Origin: an uncultured Mitsuokella sp.
GTDB taxonomy: Bacteria; Bacillota; Negativicutes; Selenomonadales; Selenomonadaceae
Assembly (NCBI GenBank): GCA_900770895.1
Contig: CAAGMF010000025.1
Span: 1-13,405, forward strand
Length of the DNA stretch: 13,405 nt
Direction of reading: 5' to 3'
Part shown: one piece after another, positions 1-7,366 of the stretch
Position numbering within the stretch: the stretch's first letter is position 1
Layout: the number at the start of each line of letters is the position of its first letter
Translations under genes and position numbers: made by a program
Notes under the pieces: model-generated
What the model saw: the letters and a program-made list of their open reading frames with translations, nothing else
Told to the model about the DNA's origin: nothing
Databases searched by the model: none

Positions 1-155
1 AGTCAGTGATTTGAGCAACGGTTTTGTCGAAGGAACGAACAACAAGATCAAGATGGTGAAACGCATGATGTTCGGCCGGTGCAGTATTCGTCTGCTTAAG
101 GCTAAACTGATTGGATGTTAAATATAAGGTGCCTACGGATAAATGCGGAAGAGCC
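1..155 (+). mobile_element. Right end of an ISL3-family insertion sequence (partial)
   Basis: The element enters from the left edge of the window and ends at a terminal inverted repeat. The last bases, 138-155, read GATAAATGCGGAAGAGCC; the reverse complement begins GGCTCTTCCGCATTTATC, which matches the usual ISL3-family terminal pattern GG(C/T)TCTT. The transposase stop codon lies 34 bp inside this end, a normal distance. ISL3 elements duplicate 8 bp of target, so 156-163 (TATTTCAG) is the expected target copy; the matching left copy would lie outside the window. The family call rests on both the protein tail and the repeat. Confidence 0.8.
2..121 (+). CDS. ISL3-family transposase, C-terminal 39 residues only
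   Basis: Only the last 39 codons are in the window; the start lies off the left edge, so intactness cannot be judged. The visible tail contains SNGFVEGTNNKIKMVKR followed by MMFGRC and a basic, leucine-rich end. NG-x-x-EG-x-NN-x-IK is characteristic of the DDE transposase domain of the ISL3 family, and its glutamate is the third acidic residue of the catalytic DDE triad. The protein would cut and join the IS ends. The stop codon is followed closely by the terminal inverted repeat, as expected for an intact right end. It has no functional tie to the downstream restriction genes apart from possible co-transfer. Confidence 0.82.
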   Translation, partial: VSDLSNGFVEGTNNKIKMVKRMMFGRCSIRLLKAKLIGC

Positions 156-319
156 TATTTCAGGCGAATACTCACTGAAAATAACGCCTTATACATTCGA
201 AAAGATATAGATGCGTTAGCTGATTATCAGGACGATTAAAAGTATTGTTCGGTTTTTGCGTCCGAACTTTAACAGCTTGATAGTACGGACGATGCTTCAA
301 TAGGCGTCAGGTAACAGCA

Positions 320-339
320 TGTTATAATTGTGTTATATT
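320..339 (+). promoter_or_regulatory. Extended -10 promoter(s) for the hsd operon
   Basis: TGT followed by a perfect TATAAT at 320-328 is an extended -10 element (TGn-TATAAT). A second copy, TGT-TATATT, follows at 331-339, 11 bp further on. No good -35 hexamer lies 16-18 bp upstream of either, which is tolerated for extended -10 promoters. Transcription would start near 335-346, giving a leader of about 50 nt before hsdM. The rest of the gap 156-391 holds short imperfect hairpins (for example GTTCGG 247-252 with CCGAAC 262-267) but no gene or RNA I can support. Confidence 0.6.
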
Positions 340-391
340 TCATACCAGCAGATTTGAAAAAGCATGGAACAAATAATGAGAGGTTAGTTAC

Positions 392-2002
392 ATGGCTAGA
401 AGGAAGAGAAAGGCAGAGCAATCGCTGAACATAGATACGATTCTATTTAACTGTAGGGATATATTGCGCGCAGCAAGGAACTCGGGGTCTTTCTTTGAAA
501 AGAGAGATATGATGCTGACACTTGTATTCCTGCGTTTTATCGGAGAGAAGTATGAGGATGGCATAGAGAAGCTTCGGCAGACATTGCTGGCTCAGGGCTT
601 AGATCCGGATGACGAGAATATCCGTAAAGCTTTTTTTGACGATGCGACATTTGCTGATGGAACCTACAATCTGCCGCCGGAAGCCAGATGGCAGACGATT
701 ATCAACACACCGGCCCCGAAACTCAATGTCGCTCTTGACAACGCACTGAAGCGATTGGAGGAAGAAGATCCCCAGCTGAAAGGTTGCTTCATTCAGGGCA
801 CATTCACGACTCGCAATCTCGCCGCAAATGATATCAAGAAGCTGGTGGATGAGGTCAATAAGATCAGCCATAAGACATTCGGGAAAGAGAAAGACCTGAT
901 TGGCTATGTCTATGAATATTTCCTCAAAGAGTTTGCAGTTAATGCCACGAAGGAAGAGGGAGAGTTCTATACACCGCATGATGTGGTACAGCTGATTGCC
1001 ACGATGATAGAGCCTTTTGATGGTACCCTGTATGACCCCTGCTGCGGTAGCGGCGGCATGTTCATCCAGAGCGCTGCGCTCGTAAAAGCCCATCAGGGGG
1101 ATATCAACCGCATCAATGTCTATGGTCAGGAGAAAGAGCCGGCAACCTATCGTCTGGCAAAGATGAATCTGGCTCTGAGAGGTATCAGCCACAACCTGGG
1201 TGGGGAAAGCGACTCGACATTCACACATGATCTGCACAAAGGGCTGTTCTTTGACTATATCATGGCGAATCCTCCATTCAACCTCAAAAACTGGTACGAT
1301 GATACCTTGAAGAATGATGCCCGCTGGGCGGACTATGAAGTACCGCCAGCCAGTAATGCGAACTATGCTTGGATCCTGCACATCCTGTCGCACCTTAAGA
1401 AAACAACCGGTGTAGCAGGATTCCTGCTGGCCAATGGGGCGCTGAACGATAGTGATACGCTTGCCATTCGTAAAAAACTGATCCAGAATGATAAGGTAGA
1501 AGCCATCGTCGTCCTGCCGAGAGAGCTCTTTATTACGACGGATATCAGTGTCACGCTGTGGATATTGAACCAGAACAAGAAAGGCGGGAGATACCATGGC
1601 AGGAATCTCCGCAATCGCGAGCATGAAATCCTTTTCATGGACCTACGTCAGTGGACGTGCAACGCAGTAAAGGGAGAGAACAAAAAGAAGGTTCAGCTGA
1701 AGACTGACCAGATTGAGGAAGCTGCGAGAATCTATCATACCTGGCAATCAGAGGGCACGCTTGGATTTGACTATGAAATTCCAGAACTTTACCGAAGCGT
1801 TGACATTTGGGAAATTAAAAAGAATGGCTGGGCGCTAACACCGAGCAAATATATCCGCTTCATCGACCATGATCTCGATATCGATTATGAAGCGGAAATG
1901 ACGCGCATCCAGAAGGAAATGCAGGACATCTTGAAACAGGAAAAGCAATCCCAGCAAATGCTGGAAGATGCATTCAGGGGGATTGGTTATGGGATTAAAT
2001 AA
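392..2002 (+). CDS. hsdM: Type I restriction-modification system, DNA methyltransferase subunit HsdM
   Basis: HsdM is the modification subunit: two copies join one HsdS to methylate adenine (N6) in the asymmetric bipartite target, using S-adenosylmethionine. The 536 residues have the usual layout. An N-terminal helical HsdM_N domain (about 10-145) precedes the N6 methylase fold. The AdoMet-binding motif DPCCGSGG is at 215-222, and the catalytic NPPF at 293-296 is the (N/D)PP(Y/F) motif of N6-adenine methylases. The conserved EFYTP segment is at 191-195. Length is normal for the family. The start is ATG 392 with GAGAGG at 378-383. It is the first gene of an M-S-R operon; its end overlaps hsdS by 14 nt, suggesting translational coupling. 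No frameshift or missing motif is visible. Base composition is lower in GC than the rib genes to the right. Confidence 0.96.
   Translation: MARRKRKAEQSLNIDTILFNCRDILRAARNSGSFFEKRDMMLTLVFLRFIGEKYEDGIEKLRQTLLAQGLDPDDENIRKAFFDDATFADGTYNLPPEARWQTIINTPAPKLNVALDNALKRLEEEDPQLKGCFIQGTFTTRNLAANDIKKLVDEVNKISHKTFGKEKDLIGYVYEYFLKEFAVNATKEEGEFYTPHDVVQLIATMIEPFDGTLYDPCCGSGGMFIQSAALVKAHQGDINRINVYGQEKEPATYRLAKMNLALRGISHNLGGESDSTFTHDLHKGLFFDYIMANPPFNLKNWYDDTLKNDARWADYEVPPASNANYAWILHILSHLKKTTGVAGFLLANGALNDSDTLAIRKKLIQNDKVEAIVVLPRELFITTDISVTLWILNQNKKGGRYHGRNLRNREHEILFMDLRQWTCNAVKGENKKKVQLKTDQIEEAARIYHTWQSEGTLGFDYEIPELYRSVDIWEIKKNGWALTPSKYIRFIDHDLDIDYEAEMTRIQKEMQDILKQEKQSQQMLEDAFRGIGYGIK
1976..1982 (+). promoter_or_regulatory. 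Ribosome binding site that decides the hsdS start
   Basis: AGGGGGA lies 6 nt before ATG 1989 and inside the 3' end of hsdM. The upstream in-frame ATG at 1968 has no usable ribosome site, so the shorter HsdS beginning MGLNKIKLG is preferred. Confidence 0.7.
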
Positions 2003-3116
2003 GATTAAATTAGGAGATTACATTGAGCGCTCGACAGTAAATAATCATGACTTAAAGTATGGTGAAAAATATATTGTTGGCGTTAATAATCAAGGCGTTT
2101 TTACTGAGCCAAAAGGTAATATATACGGAGTTAATCTAAAACCATATAAAATTGTTAAGAATGGCGCTTTCGTGTACAACCCGTCAAGACTTGACCTTGG
2201 ATCAATAGCATATAGAACAGAAGGACTTTGCATTGTATCTCATCTTTATCAGATTTTTTATTTAAATGATAAAGGAAAAAAGATAATAAACCCTACTTAT
2301 TTATATATATATTTTCACAGAAATGAGTTTTTTCGGGAAGTTAATTTTAGAAATTTCGGAAGTCAAAGGCCAGAATTTAATTTAAATGATATGAGTGATT
2401 TAGAAATAGCACTTCCATCACTTCAAATCCAGCAGAAATATGTTAATGTTTACAATGCCATGCTTGCCAATCAAAAAAGTTATGAACGCGGATTAGAAGA
2501 TTTGAAACTCATATGTGATGCGTATATTGAGGAATTACGAAGAAAAATTCCCAGTAAATCCATTGGGCAATATTTAGTCCTTTCAGATGTACGAAATGAT
2601 ATAGGACTTACGGTTGAGGCCGTAAGAGGGCTGACTGTATCAAAAGGTATGATTGAAACAAAAGCCAATATGAATGGAGTAAATTTAGCAGGGTATAAAT
2701 TGGTTCCGCCTCAATATATCGCATACGTTCCTGACACATCGCGCCGTGGCGATAAAATATCAATGGGTTATAACAATACGGAAAGTACATATTTGGTTTC
2801 ATCAATATCTACAGTATTTACAACAACTACAACAAAATTACTTCCAGAATTTTTGATGTTGTATTTTTGTAGAAACGAATTCGATCGGTATGCTAGATTT
2901 CATTCTTGGGGGAGTGCGAGGGAAACCTTTGATTGGGATGAGATGTGTGCTGTGAAAATCCCAATCCCGGATATCAGTATTCAACAGGATATTGTAAACA
3001 TCTATCATGTTTACAACGAACGAAAACGAATAAACGAGCGACTCAAAGTTCAGATTAAAGATATCTGCCCTATTCTGATCAAAGGCTCTATTGAGGAAGG
3101 ACGGAAGGAGGCATAG
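1989..3116 (+). CDS. hsdS: Type I restriction-modification system, specificity subunit HsdS
   Basis: HsdS chooses the DNA sequence for the whole complex. The 375-residue protein shows the two-fold layout of the family: target recognition domain 1 (about 5-145), a helical spacer (about 146-188), recognition domain 2 (about 190-328), and a second helical spacer (about 329-375). The two halves are visibly alike. FGSQRPEFNLNDM (123-135) matches WGSARETFDWDEM (307-319), and GVNLKPYKIV (47-56) matches GVNLAGYKLV (230-239). Each half ends in a proline-containing strand, then I-QQ and a helix. The length is slightly below the common 390-450. The gene is noticeably more AT-rich than hsdM and hsdR, typical of exchangeable specificity genes. 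It overlaps hsdM by 14 nt and ends 3 nt before hsdR. No second hsdS copy or recombinase gene is in the window, so there is no sign of a shuffling locus here. Confidence 0.93.
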   Translation: MGLNKIKLGDYIERSTVNNHDLKYGEKYIVGVNNQGVFTEPKGNIYGVNLKPYKIVKNGAFVYNPSRLDLGSIAYRTEGLCIVSHLYQIFYLNDKGKKIINPTYLYIYFHRNEFFREVNFRNFGSQRPEFNLNDMSDLEIALPSLQIQQKYVNVYNAMLANQKSYERGLEDLKLICDAYIEELRRKIPSKSIGQYLVLSDVRNDIGLTVEAVRGLTVSKGMIETKANMNGVNLAGYKLVPPQYIAYVPDTSRRGDKISMGYNNTESTYLVSSISTVFTTTTTKLLPEFLMLYFCRNEFDRYARFHSWGSARETFDWDEMCAVKIPIPDISIQQDIVNIYHVYNERKRINERLKVQIKDICPILIKGSIEEGRKEA

Positions 3117-3119
3117 CAA

Positions 3120-6100
3120 ATGGCGCGGCTGAAGAAATTCAATGGCCATTACTGTGAATCGGAATACGAGGATGCTTTCATTGGCTTTCTGGAGCAGGAA
3201 GGCTGGTCCTATACTGCCGGTAATGAGATTCATCGTCCAACAAAAAGAGACGTTTTAATCGAAGGGGATTTCAAGTCCTTTGTTGCTAAGAAAAATGCAG
3301 ACCTGACGGGAGAAGAAATCAATCAGCTCTTTGATACAATTCGTCTGGCTGGCAGCGAAAGCGATTTTGCGACGCTCCATAAGGTTTATGGCTGGATGGT
3401 CGACGGGATTCAGTTCACACCACAGTCCGGTGTGCCGTACATGGTTGAGCTGATTGACTTCGAGAATACGGGAAATAATATATTTCGTGTCGTCAATCAG
3501 TTTTCTGTGGAATATACGAACAATGGTCAGAAAGAAAACCGTCGGCCCGATCTCCTCCTTTTCGTAAATGGTATGCCGCTTTGCATTATCGAACTCAAAA
3601 ATCCAGCGGATGATCATGCGACGATTTTCAACGCATGGGAACAGATTAATATCCGCTATTGGAGAGATATTCCCCATCTGTTGCATTACTGTCCGCTTGC
3701 CTGTATCTCTGATGGAGTGAAGACCAGACTTGGCACTGTGCGCACGCCATACGAGCATTTTTATGCTTGGCGCAGAATCAATGACGGCGACAAGGTCTCG
3801 ACACTTCCGTTTGCCGAAACAGAGTGCATGATCAAGGGCGTATACACGCCGGAGCGATTTCTGGAAATTTTCCGTGATTATATCTATTTTCAAGACACTA
3901 TTTTTGATGGGGAAGAGAGGGAAATCGTCTGCCGCTATCCGCAGTTCTTTGCTGCAAGGCTGCTGAAAGAGAGCATCGTACGGTCTGTGATTTCCGGGAC
4001 AGGAAAAGGCGGTACTTATTTTGGCGCTACTGGCTGCGGCAAGACATTTACGATGGCGTTTTTGGCCAGGCAGCTTGCTCTGCGTTGTACAGATATTGCT
4101 GAGATTGGATCTCCGACGATTATCTTGATTGTTGACCGAGACGAATTGCAGAAACAAAGCGCGCAGCTTTTCACAAAGAGCAAGGAATTCCTGAATCTCG
4201 GTGATGTATCTGTCGTGAAGAACAGGAATGACCTGCGTCAGGAACTAGGTGCCAGACAAAGCGGCGGGTTCTATATCTGTACCATCCAGAAATTCTGTGA
4301 CCGCGAGGACGACAAAATAGGTCTCATCAATGAGCGCCATAATATTATTTGTTTCTCTGATGAGGCTCATCGCACGCAACTGGAACGATCCAAAGAGATA
4401 AAATTCAGCAAAGATGCTGATGCCAACATGAAGGCGATGATTTCCAAGCCTTACGCCAAGGTGCTCAAGGAAGCTTTTCCCCATGCTACTTTCGTAGGTT
4501 TTACAGGAACCCCTATCGCAGAAACCTACCAGACGTTCGGCGATGAGATTGACCGGTATACGATGGATCAGGCAGTTGCTGATGGACTGACAGTCTCCAT
4601 CAAATATCATCCTCGCATTGCGAAGGTCCTGCTGGATAATAAGAAAGTCAAGGAAATCGAGGACTATTATAAGAAATGCGCCGATGATGGGGCAACGGCA
4701 GATGACATCATGGATAGCAAGAGAGCGATGAGTTCCATGGAGGTGATTCTCGGCGAACCGTCCCGGCTGGAGCGGCTGGCAGTGGATATCCACGATCATT
4801 ATACTTCCGCCTGTGCGAAGGATCCGCTGAGAGTCCAGAAAGCAATGGTTGTATGCTCTAACAGGAAGATTGCCTATAACCTCCTTCAGGTTTTCCAGAG
4901 TAAATATCCCGAATGGTTCATAGCGAAGAAGGTCGCAGATGGAGTGTCGGTGTCGGAAGAGGAAAAGCGCGAGCTGAAGCCGATGCCGTTCATGGCGATG
5001 GTTTCCAGCGTTGGAAGCAATGATCCGGAGGAGATGTATAACTATCTCGGCGGGGTCAAGAACGATAAGCGCTCTCAGGAGCTGGATGCAGCCTTCAAAC
5101 AGGAAAAATCGAATTTCCATATCGTAATCGTTGTAGATATGTGGATTACCGGGTTCGATGTACCGACGCTTACCTATCTGTATAATGACAAGCCACTGAA
5201 AAAGCATCTCCTTATTCAGACCATCAGCCGTGTGAACCGGAAATATCCTGGCAAGGAATTCGGCATGGTCATTGACTATATAGGCATCCGGGACAATATG
5301 CGTGAGGCTATGAAAGTCTATGGCGGAGATACCTCTGTAGCTCCTACGGAGGATGATGTGGAGCAGGCGACGGCTATATTCAGAGAGGAACTGGAAGTAT
5401 TGAAGTCCCTGTTCCGCGATTATGACTTTGCTCCATTCCTTGATCCGGACTGTGATCCGGTTGAACGATATAAGCTGCTGGCAAAAGCTGCTGAATATGT
5501 ATTTGCTTCCACCGAGGAACTGAAAAGTGAAGGGAAATCCGGTACGAAGAATGTATCGTTCAAAACATATTTCTTACAAACCGTAAAAAGGATGCGTATT
5601 GCCTACGACGTTTGCCAGCCATCTGGATATCTGAGCGAAGAGGAAATGGCTTTGGCGCAATGCTTTATGGCGATTGCCGGATTCGTCCGCAAGATGAGCG
5701 GCACGACTGAAGTAGATACCTATACGATGAATCTGGCAGTGTCCAAAATGGTGGAGGAAGCGCTGAAGTATAACAAGGTTGAGAGTGTGCTTCATGCGGG
5801 CGAGGAGGAAGATATCTTTTCTCCGGAGTACTTTGAGAAGCTGTCCGATGTAAAAATGCCGGCGACAAAACTGGAGCTGCTGATCAAGATGCTTCGCAAG
5901 CAAATCAAAGACTACGGCAAAGTGAATCAGATAGCGGCTAAGACATTTCAGGAAATGCTGGAAAAAACAATTGCTGAATATCATGAGAGAAGAAAACATC
6001 TCTCAGCTGAAGAAGCAGGACAAACACAGGAGCAAGCATCAGAAGATATCATTCGCAAGGCTACGGAACAAGCGCTGGATATTCTGTCACAGATGAATGA

Positions 6101-6533
6101 GGATCGCCAGAGCTTTCGCAAAATCGGACTCACATTTGAAGAAAAGGCATTTTACGATATACTGATCGACCTACGCAATCAATATGATTTCGAATATGGC
6201 GAAGATAAAGAGATTGATGGTATCATTGTCAATGATAAGTGCAAGAATCTCGCTCAGAAAGTAAAAGAAATTATTGATACGAAATCGTCTTATGCCGATT
6301 GGCTTAACAATCAGAATGTGCGAGATCAGCTGAAGCTGGAAATCAAGATCTGCCTGGTAAAGAACGGATATCCGCCGCAGTACAGTCCGGAGGTATTCAG
6401 CAAGGTGATGGAGCAAGTAGAGAATTTTGAGGAATACTCTGGCGATGATGCAATAGATAGAGGAACAATAGATTCTTATCGCGAGTTGATGGTTGCTGAA
6501 AATAGAAAGAAATATGGAAATGACAAAACATGA
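3120..6533 (+). CDS. hsdR: Type I restriction-modification system, restriction subunit HsdR
   Basis: HsdR is the ATP-dependent translocase and nuclease that pulls DNA past the M2S core and cuts far from unmethylated targets. The order of domains in 1137 residues is standard. The PD-(D/E)xK nuclease has D144 in RRPDLLLF and E158-x-K160 in IIELKNP; a following Q-x(4)-Y (Q175, Y180) resembles the family's conserved motif. The helicase has Walker A GATGCGKT 302-309, DEAH 414-417, TGTP 462-465, DMWITGFDVP 673-682 and QTISRVNR 700-707. A helical C-terminal region (about 760-1137) is the usual contact with M2S. The start ATG has AAGGAGG at 3105-3111, 8 nt upstream. All key residues are present, so the enzyme should be active. 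No hairpin with a T-run follows the stop, so transcription may continue into the next gene. Confidence 0.96.
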   Translation: MARLKKFNGHYCESEYEDAFIGFLEQEGWSYTAGNEIHRPTKRDVLIEGDFKSFVAKKNADLTGEEINQLFDTIRLAGSESDFATLHKVYGWMVDGIQFTPQSGVPYMVELIDFENTGNNIFRVVNQFSVEYTNNGQKENRRPDLLLFVNGMPLCIIELKNPADDHATIFNAWEQINIRYWRDIPHLLHYCPLACISDGVKTRLGTVRTPYEHFYAWRRINDGDKVSTLPFAETECMIKGVYTPERFLEIFRDYIYFQDTIFDGEEREIVCRYPQFFAARLLKESIVRSVISGTGKGGTYFGATGCGKTFTMAFLARQLALRCTDIAEIGSPTIILIVDRDELQKQSAQLFTKSKEFLNLGDVSVVKNRNDLRQELGARQSGGFYICTIQKFCDREDDKIGLINERHNIICFSDEAHRTQLERSKEIKFSKDADANMKAMISKPYAKVLKEAFPHATFVGFTGTPIAETYQTFGDEIDRYTMDQAVADGLTVSIKYHPRIAKVLLDNKKVKEIEDYYKKCADDGATADDIMDSKRAMSSMEVILGEPSRLERLAVDIHDHYTSACAKDPLRVQKAMVVCSNRKIAYNLLQVFQSKYPEWFIAKKVADGVSVSEEEKRELKPMPFMAMVSSVGSNDPEEMYNYLGGVKNDKRSQELDAAFKQEKSNFHIVIVVDMWITGFDVPTLTYLYNDKPLKKHLLIQTISRVNRKYPGKEFGMVIDYIGIRDNMREAMKVYGGDTSVAPTEDDVEQATAIFREELEVLKSLFRDYDFAPFLDPDCDPVERYKLLAKAAEYVFASTEELKSEGKSGTKNVSFKTYFLQTVKRMRIAYDVCQPSGYLSEEEMALAQCFMAIAGFVRKMSGTTEVDTYTMNLAVSKMVEEALKYNKVESVLHAGEEEDIFSPEYFEKLSDVKMPATKLELLIKMLRKQIKDYGKVNQIAAKTFQEMLEKTIAEYHERRKHLSAEEAGQTQEQASEDIIRKATEQALDILSQMNEDRQSFRKIGLTFEEKAFYDILIDLRNQYDFEYGEDKEIDGIIVNDKCKNLAQKVKEIIDTKSSYADWLNNQNVRDQLKLEIKICLVKNGYPPQYSPEVFSKVMEQVENFEEYSGDDAIDRGTIDSYRELMVAENRKKYGNDKT

Positions 6534-6587
6534 ATAGCAATGAGTAGGCTGCGGGATCTAGTGCTAGTTGCTTGAGAGGTGGACGCA

Positions 6588-7289
6588 TTGAGTAAACTTA
6601 TAGGAGTAATGCCTTTATGGGACGATGACAAGAAAAGTATCTGGATGTATCCGGGCTATCTGGGCGGGCTAAAGGCTGCCGGGCTGGATGCGTTCATTTT
6701 CCCGCTGACGGATGATACGGCTGAGTTGAAAAAGCTGTTCGGTATGTGTGATGGATTCCTGCTGACCGGAGGGCACGATATCGACCCGCGCCTGTATGGC
6801 GAGAGGCGCCTGAATGGTACCGTCGAGCCGAATCCGACGCGCGATTATATGGATGCTACGATATTGAAGATGGCGCTGGCGTCGGACAAGGCAGTATTGG
6901 GCATCTGCCGCGGTTTGCAGCTGATGAATGCGGTGCTCGGCGGTACGCTGTATCAGGATCTGCCACTACAGCATGGGGCGGGGACCGATCATCATATGCA
7001 TGCTCCGTACGACAGGCGTTGCCATGATGTCAGTATCATCCGGGATACGCCGCTTCATCGTCTCCTGGGCAAGGACAGTATCGCAGTAAACAGTATCCAT
7101 CATCAGGCGATCAAGCGGCTGGCGCCGGGGCTGCAGGAGATGGCGCGGTCCACCGATGGACTGATAGAGGCTTTCTGCAAGCCGGACAACCGCTTCGTAT
7201 GGGGCATACAGTGGCATCCGGAATACTGGTATGAGAGCAATCCCGATTGCATGAAGATTTTCTCCGAATTCGCTGCCCATGTGAAATAA
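6588..7289 (+). CDS. Class I glutamine amidotransferase-like hydrolase (peptidase C26, PuuD-like)
   Basis: This 233-residue protein belongs to the gamma-glutamyl-hydrolase branch of class I amidotransferases. PuuD-type members cleave gamma-glutamyl-GABA in putrescine breakdown, but the substrate here cannot be read from sequence. Seen directly: LLTGGHDIDP at 58-67 (oxyanion region), the nucleophile elbow GICRG with C107, and QWHPE with H210 and E212 completing the Cys-His-Glu triad. Glutaminase domains fused to synthetases are longer, so this is a free-standing hydrolase. I chose TTG 6588 because AGAGGTGG (6575-6582) sits 5 nt upstream and the family begins with the K-L-I-G-V strand; the in-frame GTG 6579 overlaps that ribosome site. 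It follows hsdR by 54 nt with no terminator between, but its base composition is closer to the rib genes. No other polyamine genes are nearby. Confidence 0.88.
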   Translation: MSKLIGVMPLWDDDKKSIWMYPGYLGGLKAAGLDAFIFPLTDDTAELKKLFGMCDGFLLTGGHDIDPRLYGERRLNGTVEPNPTRDYMDATILKMALASDKAVLGICRGLQLMNAVLGGTLYQDLPLQHGAGTDHHMHAPYDRRCHDVSIIRDTPLHRLLGKDSIAVNSIHHQAIKRLAPGLQEMARSTDGLIEAFCKPDNRFVWGIQWHPEYWYESNPDCMKIFSEFAAHVK

Positions 7290-7315
7290 TATATTCGTGC
7301 TTTTTGTCGCATACG

Positions 7316-7346
7316 AAAAGGCCACAGCGTCTGCTGTGGCCTCGTT
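7316..7346. terminator. Bidirectional intrinsic terminator between convergent genes
   Basis: AGGCCACAGC (7319-7328), a GTCT loop and GCTGTGGCCT (7333-7342) form a perfect 10-bp stem. AAAA lies on the left (7316-7319, giving a U-run on the minus strand) and CGTTTGTT on the right. It lies 27 bp past the stop of the plus-strand hydrolase and 24 bp past the stop of the minus-strand carboxyltransferase, so it can serve both. Confidence 0.85.
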
Positions 7347-7366
7347 TGTTGTGAGAGTGATAGCTA

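Noticed and set aside
115..239. Open frame of about 40 codons running through the IS end, ending in a TAA at 237-239
   Set aside because: It crosses the IS terminal repeat, has only a weak TTG start with no ribosome site, and shows no family I recognise.
247..291. Two overlapping possible hairpins (GTTCGG/CCGAAC and CGTCCG/CGGACG) sharing the middle arm
   Set aside because: Stems are only 6 bp, lie upstream of the predicted promoter and have no T-run, so they are unlikely to act as an RNA switch.
364..387. Seven-codon open frame (ATG 364 to TAG) just before hsdM
   Set aside because: It has no ribosome site and is too short to separate from chance; a leader-peptide role is not supported.
631..637. 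Run of seven T in hsdM as a possible phase-variation tract
   Set aside because: Seven bases is short for slipped-strand switching, and the frame is intact; other runs of similar length occur by chance.
599..1624. Long minus-strand open frame inside hsdM
   Set aside because: It is entirely opposite a gene with all HsdM motifs, and its translation lacks recognisable domains.
392..6533. RM locus as part of a larger defence island or a shuffling specificity locus
   Set aside because: No other defence gene, second hsdS copy, invertase or long inverted repeat is present in the visible flanks.
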